From: an uncultured Porphyromonadaceae bacterium
Lineage (GTDB): Bacteria; Bacteroidota; Bacteroidia; Bacteroidales; Muribaculaceae
DNA: 64,000 nt
Direction: 5' to 3'
NCBI GenBank assembly: GCA_947175425.1
Contig: CAMWMR010000009.1
Coordinates: forward strand, 16,381 to 80,380
Position 1 is the first letter of the stretch. The number at the start of each line of letters is the position of its first letter. Below the pieces are notes generated by a model. That model did not search any database. It was given only the letters and a program-made list of their open reading frames with translations, and was not told the DNA's origin. Positions 1 to 8,850 of the stretch are shown here, piece after piece. The position numbers were made by a program, and so were the translations under genes.

Positions 1-273
1 TATTTCAACACCGCTTTCATCAAGCTTGGCACGGCCATCGGCCAAAAGCTCAATGGCATTGTCATTGACTATTTCGTTTACAGGAATATATTTACCGGTA
101 CCGGAGTGATATATGGCAAGGTCGAAAACACGCTCGCCGGAGGCCTGATTAAGGATATTGCAGAAACTGTATTTCAGCGGGCGTCCGCCGGGCAGAGTAA
201 TCTGCCTGTCCGCATCAAATTCCACTTCCCGTGTGTAGAACTGAATTCCGCTGTCGGCGATAAGATGTAACAT
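1..273 (-). CDS. Unrecognised protein, N-terminal 91 codons (cut by window edge)
   Basis: An open frame begins at an ATG at 273 and stays open through all 91 codons to the left edge, with no stop. The residues look like a normal soluble protein rich in beta-forming residues (start MLHLIADSGIQFYTREVEFD), with no signal peptide or membrane segment. It lies 78 nt downstream of rlmB on the same strand and may be the last part of that operon or a separate unit. I do not recognise the family. The call rests on the open frame, the amino acid composition and the context. Confidence 0.6.
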   Translation of the reverse strand, partial: MLHLIADSGIQFYTREVEFDADRQITLPGGRPLKYSFCNILNQASGERVFDLAIYHSGTGKYIPVNEIVNDNAIELLADGRAKLDESGVEI

Positions 274-351
274 ATAATGGTTTATTATAAGGTTTTCTTG
301 ATATACTCCCTTAAAATCCTTTTTCCTGTAAACGGGAGCAGTTAAATAGCG

Positions 352-1107
352 TTAAATAACTTCCAAATCGGCTCCAAGGCGCTGACGTACAACTTCGTAC
401 ATCATCACCCCGGCGGCTACGCCTACATTCAGCGAACCTATTTTGCCGAACATTGGAATTGCGGCGCGAGTATCGGCAATACGTAGTATCTCGTTGGATA
501 TGCCTATATCCTCGGCTCCCATCACAATTGCAACCGGAGTGGTATAGTCGCCTGTGGTATAGTTGATACTGGATTTCTCGGTAGCACAGACAATCTGGCA
601 ACCGCTTTCGCGCAGATACTCAACTGCTTTAACCAGCGATGCCTCGCGACATACGGGCATATGCAACAAGGCTCCGGCCGAGGTCTTTACAGCGTCGGCA
701 CCTACCGAAACGCTTCCACGCGACGGGATTACAATAGCATTTACACCGCAACATTCGGCTGTTCTCGCTATAGCTCCGAAATTGCGCACATCGGTTATGC
801 CGTCAAGCACAAGAATGAACGGAAGTACGCCGTCATCAAAAAGAGTGGGTACAAGCTGGTGCAGACTGCAGTAGTCTATCGCCGATATAAGCGCAACGAC
901 ACCCTGATGATTCTTGCGTGTGATACGGTTGAGCCGTTCAACAGGAACTCGCTGAATTGCAATGCCATGGTCTTTTGCAAGATGACACAGACGGGTTGCA
1001 AGTTCACCGTTGAGGTCCTTTTTCATAAAAAGCTTGTCGATAGTACGGCCTGACTCTATAGCCTCAATCACCGAGTGAATGCCGAAAATATGCTCGTTCT
1101 GTTCCAT
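352..1107 (-). CDS. rlmB: 23S rRNA (guanosine-2'-O-)-methyltransferase, RlmB/TrmH (SpoU) family
   Basis: This 251-residue protein has the usual RlmB plan: a short substrate-binding N-domain (about 1-75) and a SPOUT methyltransferase domain. The three SpoU motifs are visible: NFGAIARTA at about 109-117 with the catalytic-type Asn and Arg, a GAEDIGIS version of motif 2 at about 197-204, and SLNVGVAAG at about 225-233 in the knot that binds S-adenosylmethionine. The family 2'-O-methylates a guanosine in the peptidyl-transferase region of 23S rRNA. The ATG lies 12 nt beyond the recN stop, so it is probably the distal gene of the dnaN-recN operon. A tRNA-modifying TrmH paralogue cannot be excluded; a second SpoU protein lies at 42056. 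Confidence 0.88.
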   Translation of the reverse strand: MEQNEHIFGIHSVIEAIESGRTIDKLFMKKDLNGELATRLCHLAKDHGIAIQRVPVERLNRITRKNHQGVVALISAIDYCSLHQLVPTLFDDGVLPFILVLDGITDVRNFGAIARTAECCGVNAIVIPSRGSVSVGADAVKTSAGALLHMPVCREASLVKAVEYLRESGCQIVCATEKSSINYTTGDYTTPVAIVMGAEDIGISNEILRIADTRAAIPMFGKIGSLNVGVAAGVMMYEVVRQRLGADLEVI

Positions 1108-1119
1108 TTTTTCTGATAA

Positions 1120-2814
1120 TTAATTGTCGCGTGTACCCTTGGCCAGAAGTGCGCGGGCATTTGCAAGGGCTGCCTCATCGGTTTCCGAACCGCTTATCAT
1201 AAGCGCCAGCTCGGCAACACGTTCATGCTCGCTCAAGGTACGTATGCGGGTGTTAGTATCGGTTTCGCTATCTTCCTTATATACTTTGAAGTGGCGACGC
1301 CCCATGGCGGCAACTCCCGGAAGATGTGTTATTGTTATAACTTGTATGTGACGGCTTATTGCAAGCATCATGGCTGCCATGCGCCCGGCAATGTCTCCCG
1401 AAACTCCGGTATCCACTTCGTCAAAAATTATGGATGGCAGTTTCATGCGCTCGGCAACCATACTTTTGATAGTGAGCATCAAGCGGGATATTTCGCCACC
1501 GGATGCTGTGGAACCTACCGGCATAAGAGCCTGGTTCTTGTTAAAACCGAGCAGGAATTGAACCTGGTCCATACCGGCCGGGCCGAGCTTGCCTCTTGTA
1601 ATGGATATTTCGCACCGTAAATTGGGCATCCCCAGGGGGGCGGCTCGCCGACGCAGTTCGGCGGCAAAATCGGTTGCGGCAGCCGTACGTCTGTCGGAGA
1701 GTTCCTGAGCCAGCGTCAAAGCCACTCCTTTTGCCCGTTTGGCAGCAGTGGCAAGCGCCGCCATAATATTCTCGCCGTCGTCCAAAGCCTCCATTTGAGC
1801 CTGCAGGCGGTCGCGCAGTGCTATAAGCTCGTCGGCATTCTCAACATGGTGCTTCATTTCAAGCGAATAGAGTTCACCGAGGCGTTCCTCAACTTCCATA
1901 AGCCGTCGGGGATCGGCCATAAGATTCTTGTCGGCATCGGCAAGGGTATCCGCTATATCCGCAACCTCAATACGAACCGATTCAAGGCGTTCGCCGAGGG
2001 CGTGGAAATCTATGTCGTCGGCAGCGTCGCCAAGGGTATCGGCCAGTCGCTGAACCGCATCAACGGCTTCCCGAAGAATATCTACAGCATTGGAACTGCC
2101 CGTTACAAGCGGAGCAAGAGCAAGCGACAGGTTTTCCTTTATGTCGCCTACATTGGCAAGAATATCACGTTCCTGTTCAAGACTTTCGTGCTCGCCGGGC
2201 TGCAGATTCATTTCGGCAAGTTCCTGATACTGGTAACTGATATACTCGGCATCATCGCGGTTGCGGCGAATCAAATCGCGGGTATCTGTATATTGTTTAA
2301 GGGAAACTCTGAAAGCGGCATATGCACGACGATAACGGTCAAGCAATTCGTGCGTACCGGCCATGCTGTCCAATATATCAAGTTGATATTCAGGGTCGGC
2401 CAAAAGCAGATTCTGATGTTGCGAATGTATATCCACAAGCCGCATTGCAACATCGCGCAACTGCTGCAGCGTTACCGGCGAATCATTTACAAAAGCACGG
2501 GAACGGCCTCCGGGCGACAGTTCGCGGCGCAGTATACATTCGCCCTCTATGGGTGCGTCCAAGCCGTGATAGTCAAGAATTTCCTCAATTCCGGCGGCAT
2601 CGGAAACCGAAAACACGGCCTCAATAACCGATTTACGTTCGCCACGGCGAATTGCACGCATATCCGCACGTCCGCCAAGCAACAGCGCCAAAGCTCCAAG
2701 AATTATGGACTTGCCGGCGCCGGTTTCTCCGGTGATTATATTAAAACCCGGGGCAAAATCTATATCTATCTCATCTATGAGCGCATAATTGCTTATGTGC
2801 AGAGTTTTTATCAT
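1120..2814 (-). CDS. recN: DNA repair protein RecN
   Basis: RecN is an SMC-like ATPase that acts in double-strand-break repair by recombination. The 564-residue length fits the family. Walker A (GETGAGKS, residues 29-36) follows the typical N-terminus MIKTLHISNYALIDE. The middle (about 150-370) is helical coiled coil. The ABC signature (TASGGEISR, about 436-444) and Walker B (IIFDEVDTGVSG, from about 462) close the split ATPase head. The ATG overlaps the stop of the DUF4835 gene by 4 nt, indicating translational coupling in the dnaN-rlmB operon. Confidence 0.95.
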   Translation of the reverse strand: MIKTLHISNYALIDEIDIDFAPGFNIITGETGAGKSIILGALALLLGGRADMRAIRRGERKSVIEAVFSVSDAAGIEEILDYHGLDAPIEGECILRRELSPGGRSRAFVNDSPVTLQQLRDVAMRLVDIHSQHQNLLLADPEYQLDILDSMAGTHELLDRYRRAYAAFRVSLKQYTDTRDLIRRNRDDAEYISYQYQELAEMNLQPGEHESLEQERDILANVGDIKENLSLALAPLVTGSSNAVDILREAVDAVQRLADTLGDAADDIDFHALGERLESVRIEVADIADTLADADKNLMADPRRLMEVEERLGELYSLEMKHHVENADELIALRDRLQAQMEALDDGENIMAALATAAKRAKGVALTLAQELSDRRTAAATDFAAELRRRAAPLGMPNLRCEISITRGKLGPAGMDQVQFLLGFNKNQALMPVGSTASGGEISRLMLTIKSMVAERMKLPSIIFDEVDTGVSGDIAGRMAAMMLAISRHIQVITITHLPGVAAMGRRHFKVYKEDSETDTNTRIRTLSEHERVAELALMISGSETDEAALANARALLAKGTRDN

Positions 2815-3734
2815 CGTTGTTCGCTACCTTTTTTAATTGCGGTGAGACGTTCCTGCTCGGTGGGGAAAATAGGTTCGAGAAGTTTGTAAACTTTTTCGCG
2901 TTCATCGGCAGGAGCTTTGGAGTATATGTTTACCAGCTCGTCGAGTTTGGCGTCCTTGAACATCGACAGCGCAACCGACATCGGAGCCACATCGTATATC
3001 TTTTTGAGTGTACCGAGGCTCTCGGTAACGGCGGCGCGGCCTTTATCCATGGAAATCTGCATATTGTCAAGGCCCAACCGATAATAGTTGTAAGTCATGT
3101 CGCGCAATTGGGTTGTTGCGGGAGAGGTATAGGAATCAAGTACCGCACTGCGGTTCTTATTGTCCTCGAATGCCTTCCAACCGCTTTCGCCCGAAGACTG
3201 AGCCATCTGCACTATCGAGTTGAGTCGTTCGAAATACGGGTCGCCTCCATGCATACTGAAACTGTCGAAATCTACCGCAAGTATCAGGTAGGCATAGAAA
3301 TTCAGTATGGCCGTAAGCTGACTCTCCATATTGTTTACCGAGAAAACAAGAGGTTCGTTCTCGCGATATGAAAACTCTATCTTGTTATCCTTGAAATTGA
3401 TAAGAGTGGTTGTATACGAACTGTTATATACCGGGCGTAACGACTGCACCTGCAGGTCGCCTTTAACAACATCGTCCTCATATTCCTTTACCGTCAGATA
3501 CAGTCGGCACTCTATTTTTTCGTTGGCGGCAAACTGTGCGTTGGTAAAGGTGGTGGTATTCATATAATCGTTGATGGCCTGCTGGAGGGTCTCGAATACC
3601 TGACGATTACTTGATAATTGCTCGGCATTGACCGTGACATTGCAATTAAGCTCCTGCCCTTTTACGCTTAACGAGCAAAAGAACAAGAGCATAAAGGCAC
3701 AAAATGCCGAGCGAAGAGAGAGGTGAGTAATCAT
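2811..3734 (-). CDS. DUF4835 family exported protein (PorD-like)
   Basis: This 307-residue protein starts with a signal peptide (hydrophobic stretch about 9-23, then VKGQ) and continues as a mixed alpha/beta domain beginning ELNCNVTVNAEQL. That start and the position between coaBC and recN match the Bacteroidota family DUF4835, members of which are called PorD in type IX secretion work. The exact biochemical role is not established to my knowledge. It overlaps coaBC and recN by 4 nt on each side, so it is co-translated with them. Family membership is from recall of sequence and neighbourhood; the link to type IX secretion is inference. Confidence 0.75.
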   Translation of the reverse strand: MITHLSLRSAFCAFMLLFFCSLSVKGQELNCNVTVNAEQLSSNRQVFETLQQAINDYMNTTTFTNAQFAANEKIECRLYLTVKEYEDDVVKGDLQVQSLRPVYNSSYTTTLINFKDNKIEFSYRENEPLVFSVNNMESQLTAILNFYAYLILAVDFDSFSMHGGDPYFERLNSIVQMAQSSGESGWKAFEDNKNRSAVLDSYTSPATTQLRDMTYNYYRLGLDNMQISMDKGRAAVTESLGTLKKIYDVAPMSVALSMFKDAKLDELVNIYSKAPADEREKVYKLLEPIFPTEQERLTAIKKGSEQR

Positions 3735-4936
3735 AATGTCTCTATATAATCAAGAATATCGGCAGCCACGGCATCTTTGCTCTTTAAAGGATATGTTGTG
3801 ATATCCTGCGACGGGTCGGCCGATATTATGCTTATTTTATTTGTATCTGTACCAAAACCTGCGCCCGCATCGGCAAGACTGTTGACAACAATTGCATCGA
3901 GGTTCTTGCGGGAAAGTTTCTCCCGACCATTGTCAATGGCGCTGTCGGTTTCAAGCGCAAAACCTATCAACTTTTGTTCTGACGTTTTTTCCCGTCCCAG
4001 CGCGGCGGCGATATCGGGATTCTTTACCAACCTTATACTTTCAACATCCTCGTGCTCGCGCTTTATCTTTTTATCGCGAGGTTCGGCAGGTGTGTAATCG
4101 GCAACTGCAGCAGCCATAATGGCAATATCGCACTGAGGAAAGTGTTTGAGGCAAGCCTCATACATCTCGCGACCGCTTTCTACATCCACCTTTGTTATTC
4201 CGGGATGAGACACCGACAATGATGTAGGCCCGCTCACGAGTATAACCTCGGCTCCGCGACGGGCAGCTTCCTCTGCAATGGCATAGCCCATTTTTCCGCT
4301 TGAGAAATTACCTATATAACGTACGGGGTCTATACGTTCGATTGTAGGACCGGCTGTTAAAAGAATGCGCTTTCCCTGCATTGTTTTTCCTTTGCCGAAG
4401 AAAGCATCAAGAACCTCCACTATTTTTTCGGGCTCTTCCATTCGGCCGCGCCCTACAAGATGACTTGCAAGTTCCCCCGATGCAGGTTCTATTACATGCA
4501 CACCGTCGGCGGCAAGCATTGCGAGATTCCTTGTTGTTGTAGGGTGTGCCATCATGTCCAAATCCATGGCCGGAGCCACAAATACCGGAGCTTTGGCCGA
4601 GAGATAAGTGGTTACAAGCATGTTGTCGGCAACGCCGGTAGCCATTTTTGCAAGTGTGCACGCCGTTGCCGGAGCAATTACCATTGCATCGGCCCACAAG
4701 CCTATATCCACATGGGAATGCCATTCGCCGGTATTGGCGGTAAAAAATTCGCTTATTACCGGTTTGCCTGTCAAAGCCGACAAGGTTACAGGGCGGATAA
4801 ACTCCAATGCCGCCGCTGTGGCAACGACCTGAACTTCCGCTCCGGCTTTTACAAGCAGTCGTATTAGTGTGGCACTTTTATATGCCGCTATACCTCCGGT
4901 TATACCGAGAATTATATGTTTTCCTTTAAGATTCAT
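3731..4936 (-). CDS. coaBC: Bifunctional phosphopantothenoylcysteine decarboxylase/phosphopantothenate-cysteine ligase
   Basis: CoaBC makes 4'-phosphopantetheine for coenzyme A: the CoaB part joins phosphopantothenate to cysteine using CTP, and the CoaC flavodomain decarboxylates the product. The 401 residues fit the fused enzyme. The CoaC half (about 1-180) starts GKHIILGITGGIAAYKS, carries the active-site His in EWHSHVDIG and the PAMDLDMM substrate loop. The CoaB half begins at RILLTAGPTIERIDPVR and has GNFSSGKMG and the KKIKRE lysine segment. Start and stop overlap the flanking genes by 4 nt each. Confidence 0.95.
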   Translation of the reverse strand: MNLKGKHIILGITGGIAAYKSATLIRLLVKAGAEVQVVATAAALEFIRPVTLSALTGKPVISEFFTANTGEWHSHVDIGLWADAMVIAPATACTLAKMATGVADNMLVTTYLSAKAPVFVAPAMDLDMMAHPTTTRNLAMLAADGVHVIEPASGELASHLVGRGRMEEPEKIVEVLDAFFGKGKTMQGKRILLTAGPTIERIDPVRYIGNFSSGKMGYAIAEEAARRGAEVILVSGPTSLSVSHPGITKVDVESGREMYEACLKHFPQCDIAIMAAAVADYTPAEPRDKKIKREHEDVESIRLVKNPDIAAALGREKTSEQKLIGFALETDSAIDNGREKLSRKNLDAIVVNSLADAGAGFGTDTNKISIISADPSQDITTYPLKSKDAVAADILDYIETL

Positions 4937-5700
4937 TTTTTTGTACGCATACGGATACGGGTAAACGCACGTTTGGTGTCTCGCGCGAAATCGCCCTTCA
5001 TAATCCAGTCGTAATAACTCGGGTCTACTGCAAGAACCTCCTGTGCGACACGTCCTTTGTATTTGCCGAAATTTATTATTTCGCGATCCTTGTCATCGTA
5101 AATCAGACGCCCCATTATATCCACATTGCGGTTTGCACTCGCAAAATCCGAAAGTGCACCTACTTCCACAGGCAAATCCTCGTACTTCTCGAGCTGGGCA
5201 AGAAGAACCTCCATAGTGGCACGTGTGTCGGCAAGTGCGCTGTGAGCCTCTGTAAGGTCGGCATCACAATAGTAACGATAAGCCGCTACAAGCGTGCGAG
5301 GCTCTTTTTTATGAAAGATAGTCTGAACATCAATCATACGGGCCTTGGAGAAATCGAAATCTATTGCGGCACGCTCGAATTCGCGGTCGAGCATAGGCAC
5401 ATCAAAACGGTTGCTGTTAAATCCCGCGATATCACAGCCGGCAAGCTGCGATGCAAGCGAAGCGGCAATCTGGCGGAAAGTCGGCTCATTGGCGACATCC
5501 TCATCGGTAATGTGATGTACCGCTGTAGCCTCGGCGGGAATAGGCATTTCGGGGTTTATGCGGCGAGTCTTCTCACTCACAGTCCCGTCGGGCATGAGTT
5601 TCACAAACGATATCTCGACAATGCGGTCGGTACTGATATTGGTACCGGTTGTCTCAAGGTCGAAAAAAATAAGCGGACGTGTTAGTTTAAGCTTCATCAA
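4933..5700 (-). CDS. DEDDh-type 3'-5' exonuclease with C-terminal QSregVF-like segment
   Basis: The N-terminal 180 residues form a DnaQ-like exonuclease: ExoI FFDLETTGT with the D-x-E pair (about 14-16), ExoII FNSNRFDVP, and ExoIII HSALADTRAT with the His and last Asp. Such enzymes remove nucleotides from 3' ends as proofreading or RNA/DNA trimming activities. The last 60 residues (INFGKYKGR, then YYDWIMKGDF) resemble the small DUF3820/QSregVF_b module often found on these exonucleases in Bacteroidota. It lies 23 nt after dnaN and overlaps coaBC by 4 nt. Whether it serves the replicative polymerase or another pathway is not shown by the sequence. Confidence 0.85.
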   Translation of the reverse strand: MMKLKLTRPLIFFDLETTGTNISTDRIVEISFVKLMPDGTVSEKTRRINPEMPIPAEATAVHHITDEDVANEPTFRQIAASLASQLAGCDIAGFNSNRFDVPMLDREFERAAIDFDFSKARMIDVQTIFHKKEPRTLVAAYRYYCDADLTEAHSALADTRATMEVLLAQLEKYEDLPVEVGALSDFASANRNVDIMGRLIYDDKDREIINFGKYKGRVAQEVLAVDPSYYDWIMKGDFARDTKRAFTRIRMRTKK

Positions 5701-5723
5701 TTAAAACAAGAGCGTAAAACAAT

Positions 5724-6851
5724 TTAGAATTCGCCCACAGCCATAGGCATAAGCAACATAACAAGCTCGGTGTTATCGGGTTCTTCGCCGGGACGGAAAA
5801 CGCCGGGACGGCCTGCATCGCCAAGATTAACCACAACTTCGCTGCCTTTGAGAGTGTTGAGAATTTCCACGAGGTAGCCGGCACTGAAACCTATGGTAAG
5901 CTCGCTGCCGGTAAACGAGCAGGGAACTTGTTCGCGGGCACTGGTGCAGAGGCTCGGATCGTTGGATTTGATGAGGATATTATCGGGAGTAATGCGGAAT
6001 TTTTCCAGGCCGCCGGCAACTTCCACAAATATACCCACACGGCGTACGGCATTGAGCAGCGCGGTGCGGTCGACGGTAAGAACCTGTGTGTTGTTCTTGG
6101 GGATAACACGGTTGTAGTCGGGATAACTGCCGTTGAGGAAAGTACACTGGAAAGTATATCGGTCGCTCTTGATTACTGCCGAGCGGGAATTCATTGTAAT
6201 GTCCAGCGTCTCATCCTTGGCAAATACATTCTTTATCACGTTCGCGGGCTTTCCGGGAAGAACGCAGCTTGCAGTCACTCCGGGAGCTGTGCGACGGTCG
6301 ATGTAGCGAACGAGCTTGCGGGTATCGGTGGCAACGAAAGTGATGCTTTCGGGAGCGATATCAAGCAGAACGCCCTGCATGATGATGCGATATTCATCGG
6401 TACTAACGGCAAACATGGTATTATCCAGGCCGGTAATCATTTGCTCGGTGGCGATGCTGAAGCTTACCGATTCACCGGCTGCTTCGGCCTGGAATTCGGG
6501 ATACTGCTCGCCGGGGAGACCGACAAATGAATAATGGCCGCCCTGATAGGTAAGCTGCATTTCCAGAGTATCGTCGTTGATATTCACCGACACACCCTGG
6601 TCGGGAAGTTCCTTAAGAAGTTCCACAAGGCGGCGGGCTCCAAGGCAAATTGCGCCGTCTCCTTTAGCTCCTTCAACTTCAAGACGCGCTGTCAGCGCAT
6701 TTTCCTGGTCCGAACCGGTTATGGTGAGTTCGTTACCGTTGAGTTTTATCAGAAAGTTGTCGAGGATAGCGAGCGCGTTTTTGGAATTGATTACCTTGCT
6801 CACTGCCGAAGCCGCGTTGTACAGCGCTTTGCTGGAAACATTGAATTTCAT
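5724..6851 (-). CDS. dnaN: DNA polymerase III subunit beta (sliding clamp)
   Basis: The beta clamp encircles DNA and tethers the polymerase. The 375-residue product has the three repeated clamp domains, beginning MKFNVSSKALYNAASAVSK and NALAILDNFLI, and ending with the typical LLMPM near the C-terminus. An in-frame upstream ATG at 6902 would add 17 Asn-rich residues. I prefer 6851 because the sequence from there matches family starts, and because the promoter read at 6900-6931 puts the transcription start near 6893, downstream of that ATG. It is the first gene of the operon dnaN-exonuclease-coaBC-DUF4835-recN-rlmB. Confidence 0.95.
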   Translation of the reverse strand: MKFNVSSKALYNAASAVSKVINSKNALAILDNFLIKLNGNELTITGSDQENALTARLEVEGAKGDGAICLGARRLVELLKELPDQGVSVNINDDTLEMQLTYQGGHYSFVGLPGEQYPEFQAEAAGESVSFSIATEQMITGLDNTMFAVSTDEYRIIMQGVLLDIAPESITFVATDTRKLVRYIDRRTAPGVTASCVLPGKPANVIKNVFAKDETLDITMNSRSAVIKSDRYTFQCTFLNGSYPDYNRVIPKNNTQVLTVDRTALLNAVRRVGIFVEVAGGLEKFRITPDNILIKSNDPSLCTSAREQVPCSFTGSELTIGFSAGYLVEILNTLKGSEVVVNLGDAGRPGVFRPGEEPDNTELVMLLMPMAVGEF

Positions 6852-6899
6852 TGATATATTGGAGTTTGAATTATTATTCGTTTTAATTGTATTGTTCCA

Positions 6900-6931
6900 C
6901 AAAAATACATAAAACGCTCCAAATACGCAAA
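6900..6931 (-). promoter_or_regulatory. Bacteroidota-type promoter for dnaN operon
   Basis: On the minus strand TTTG (6931-6928) is followed after 20 nt by TATTTTTG (6907-6900), matching the TTTG/TAnnTTTG consensus. Transcription would start near 6893, about 40 nt before the dnaN ATG. Confidence 0.65.
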
Positions 6932-6970
6932 TATATTTTCAGCCTGCGCAAGCCCGCTCACGTGTCCTTG

Positions 6971-7750
6971 TCAGGACCACGTTTCTTTCATGGCTTTCAC
7001 CACGGCATCCCAGCCATACATGTCGTAGAGCAGTTTCAGACGCCTGAAAGCAACCCCGTAATCGGCATCGCGGTTTTCCATCATTCGCGACATGTTGACA
7101 AGCGCCTCATCCTCGTTCAGCGTCGAAACATAGAGAAATGCCCCAAGATTACAGAAACCCTCGGCATAAGGAGTGGGAGCTTCCAGTCCGCGATAGAATT
7201 GCCAAAGATGCAACAGTTCATGTGCAAGAGTGCTCGACATGCTTATAACCGATTGCTGGCTCATAATATCAACCCTGTAGCCGTAATCGGGATTTCCGTC
7301 CTCTTTCCATGCCGCTCCCAAGGGCGGTACGTCAAAATATCTCACATACTTGTCAAGCATTGTCTGCCCGGGAAGCAATACCAGCCTGTAGCCCGGTATA
7401 AACATATGTAGCTTGGCATAAAACGCATTGATACTCAGCCTAACTTTCTCAAGTTCGGCATAAGAGCGGGGTTTACCGCATTCCTTGCAGGCGTAACCGT
7501 ATCCCGGAACTACCACGCGCGAACCCGTTATAAACCGGTTGCACACAAAACAACGCTCCGGTGCATGGGAAGCACATGACACGGAGTTATAATCATCAAC
7601 CGATATGTTCCTGCCGTCATGCACAGGTTCTCCGCATACAATGCAGCGTGTATTGCGCATTAAAACTCCGCGCCAGAAAAAACGGCGGCCATGCTCGGGC
7701 ATTTCAACGCCCGAACGGGTTATTGAAGATATAAGCCTGTCAGTCTTCAT
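6971..7750 (-). CDS. LIM-like zinc domain + DA1-type metallopeptidase
   Basis: This 259-residue protein has two parts. Residues 36-91 hold eight potential zinc ligands spaced C36-x2-C39-x19-C59-x2-H62-x4-C67-x2-C70-x17-C88-x2-C91, the layout of a LIM-type double treble clef. Residues about 105-259 hold the zincin motif HELLH (177-181) in LAHELLHLW, followed by YAEGFCN with a Glu at 197 as probable third ligand. This pairing resembles the plant DA1 growth-regulating peptidase (HEMMH, then EGxCQ), for which bacterial relatives exist. No signal peptide, so cytosolic. The ATG overlaps the PP2C gene by 11 nt, making it the last gene of the kinase/VWA/phosphatase operon. The likely role, cutting a protein under phospho-control, is inference; the substrate is unknown. 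Confidence 0.75.
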   Translation of the reverse strand: MKTDRLISSITRSGVEMPEHGRRFFWRGVLMRNTRCIVCGEPVHDGRNISVDDYNSVSCASHAPERCFVCNRFITGSRVVVPGYGYACKECGKPRSYAELEKVRLSINAFYAKLHMFIPGYRLVLLPGQTMLDKYVRYFDVPPLGAAWKEDGNPDYGYRVDIMSQQSVISMSSTLAHELLHLWQFYRGLEAPTPYAEGFCNLGAFLYVSTLNEDEALVNMSRMMENRDADYGVAFRRLKLLYDMYGWDAVVKAMKETWS

Positions 7751-8837
7751 AATAGAAATTTTGAATTGCGGTTTCCAGATATTCTATATCCTCGCGCAGC
7801 TCACGCTCCTGACGCCTTAGAGTTGCCAGTACCGAATGCTTGCGTATCAGCTCGGCGGCATCATTTTCATCTTCATCATTAAAATCGGCTATATCTGCCT
7901 CTATGCGGTTTATATCACCTGTACAATAGTCCAAATCGGCTTTAAGGCGTTGAAGTTCCATTTTGCGGCATGTCACATGAATAGCCTCCAATGCCGGAGC
8001 AAGACGCGCTGCGTTTTCCTCGGTTGTCCAGAATGCCAGCGAAACATCATCGCGCGAATAGCGCTCGGAAATAAGGGGCAGACTCTCAGCAATATCAGCT
8101 TTCACGGCCGCCATTCCCTTGCTGTCGATTTCCGCTATCAGCGGAACAAAGAACTCTGTTCCCAATTTTTCTCGCGACAGGAAGCTGTTCTCTACGCCAT
8201 CCGAGCACAACATCACTGCTGCAGGCACTTTGGAACCATAGACAAACCTGAAATCGTCGACACCTTGCGAACACATGCTCGTTGTAACATTGCAACAGCA
8301 GCGTTCATCATCCGGCACCGGGAAACAAGGCTTGCCGTTACGGTCGAGACATGCACACGCGCCATCGCCAAGCTGAAACACAAGCCAAAAGCGCTCACTT
8401 ACAAAAGCTCCGAGCAAGGTGCAGCCATAAGCCCTTGCTCCCGGCATAAGGCTCTTAAGCGGCGATTCTTTCAAATGTTCCAGAACTCGCCGGCTCCATT
8501 TTGCCATTATCAAGGCAATAATTTCCCGTACGAGCTTTTCAGTATCATTGCAATAATCCTCTCCCACTCCATGAATGGAAAAAGCATCACATTCCTGTTC
8601 GTTCAATTGCGAGCGATATGCCGAAAGCACCTCAAGACAAGTTTCAACAGCCATGCGGGAACCTGATGCACTCCTGCAGTGCTGCTTGCTGCCATGCCCG
8701 TCGCTTACGGAAAGTACAACCGCTTCAGTGCCGTCGTCCAAGGGAATTACAAGCGAACCTGCATAATCCTGCACTTCCCTGCCGTCGGCTTTATGTGATG
8801 CTCCGCAATAATATGATGAATGAGAGAGATGTTTCAT
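7740..8837 (-). CDS. PP2C-family protein phosphatase with C-terminal coiled coil
   Basis: From the ATG at 8837 the product has 365 residues. PP2C metal-binding motifs are in order: VQDYAG (about 22-27), SVSDGHG (43-49), LGDGA (156-160), CSDGV (211-215) and SRDDVSLAF (261-269). The enzyme would remove phosphate from Ser/Thr. Residues about 290-360 are a charged coiled coil, probably for partner binding. An upstream in-frame ATG at 8930 would overlap the VWA gene by 80 nt and add unlike residues; 8837 lies 13 nt after the VWA stop. The neighbours suggest it reverses phosphorylation by the kinase at 9659-10969 on the VWA or DA1 proteins. Confidence 0.85.
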   Translation of the reverse strand: MKHLSHSSYYCGASHKADGREVQDYAGSLVIPLDDGTEAVVLSVSDGHGSKQHCRSASGSRMAVETCLEVLSAYRSQLNEQECDAFSIHGVGEDYCNDTEKLVREIIALIMAKWSRRVLEHLKESPLKSLMPGARAYGCTLLGAFVSERFWLVFQLGDGACACLDRNGKPCFPVPDDERCCCNVTTSMCSQGVDDFRFVYGSKVPAAVMLCSDGVENSFLSREKLGTEFFVPLIAEIDSKGMAAVKADIAESLPLISERYSRDDVSLAFWTTEENAARLAPALEAIHVTCRKMELQRLKADLDYCTGDINRIEADIADFNDEDENDAAELIRKHSVLATLRRQERELREDIEYLETAIQNFYYED

Positions 8838-8850
8838 AGCTCTATAAAAT

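Noticed and set aside
1795..2889. A 364-codon plus-strand frame opposite recN
   Set aside because: RecN motifs are complete on the minus strand; the plus-strand product shows no domain.
6852..6902. Longer dnaN start at 6902
   Set aside because: Adds 17 Asn-rich residues, and the promoter predicts transcription starting near 6893, after this ATG.
6950..6985. Possible terminator after the DA1 peptidase gene
   Set aside because: An imperfect stem (CGTG-TCCT/AGGA-CACG) can be drawn across the stop codon, but no T-run follows on the minus strand.
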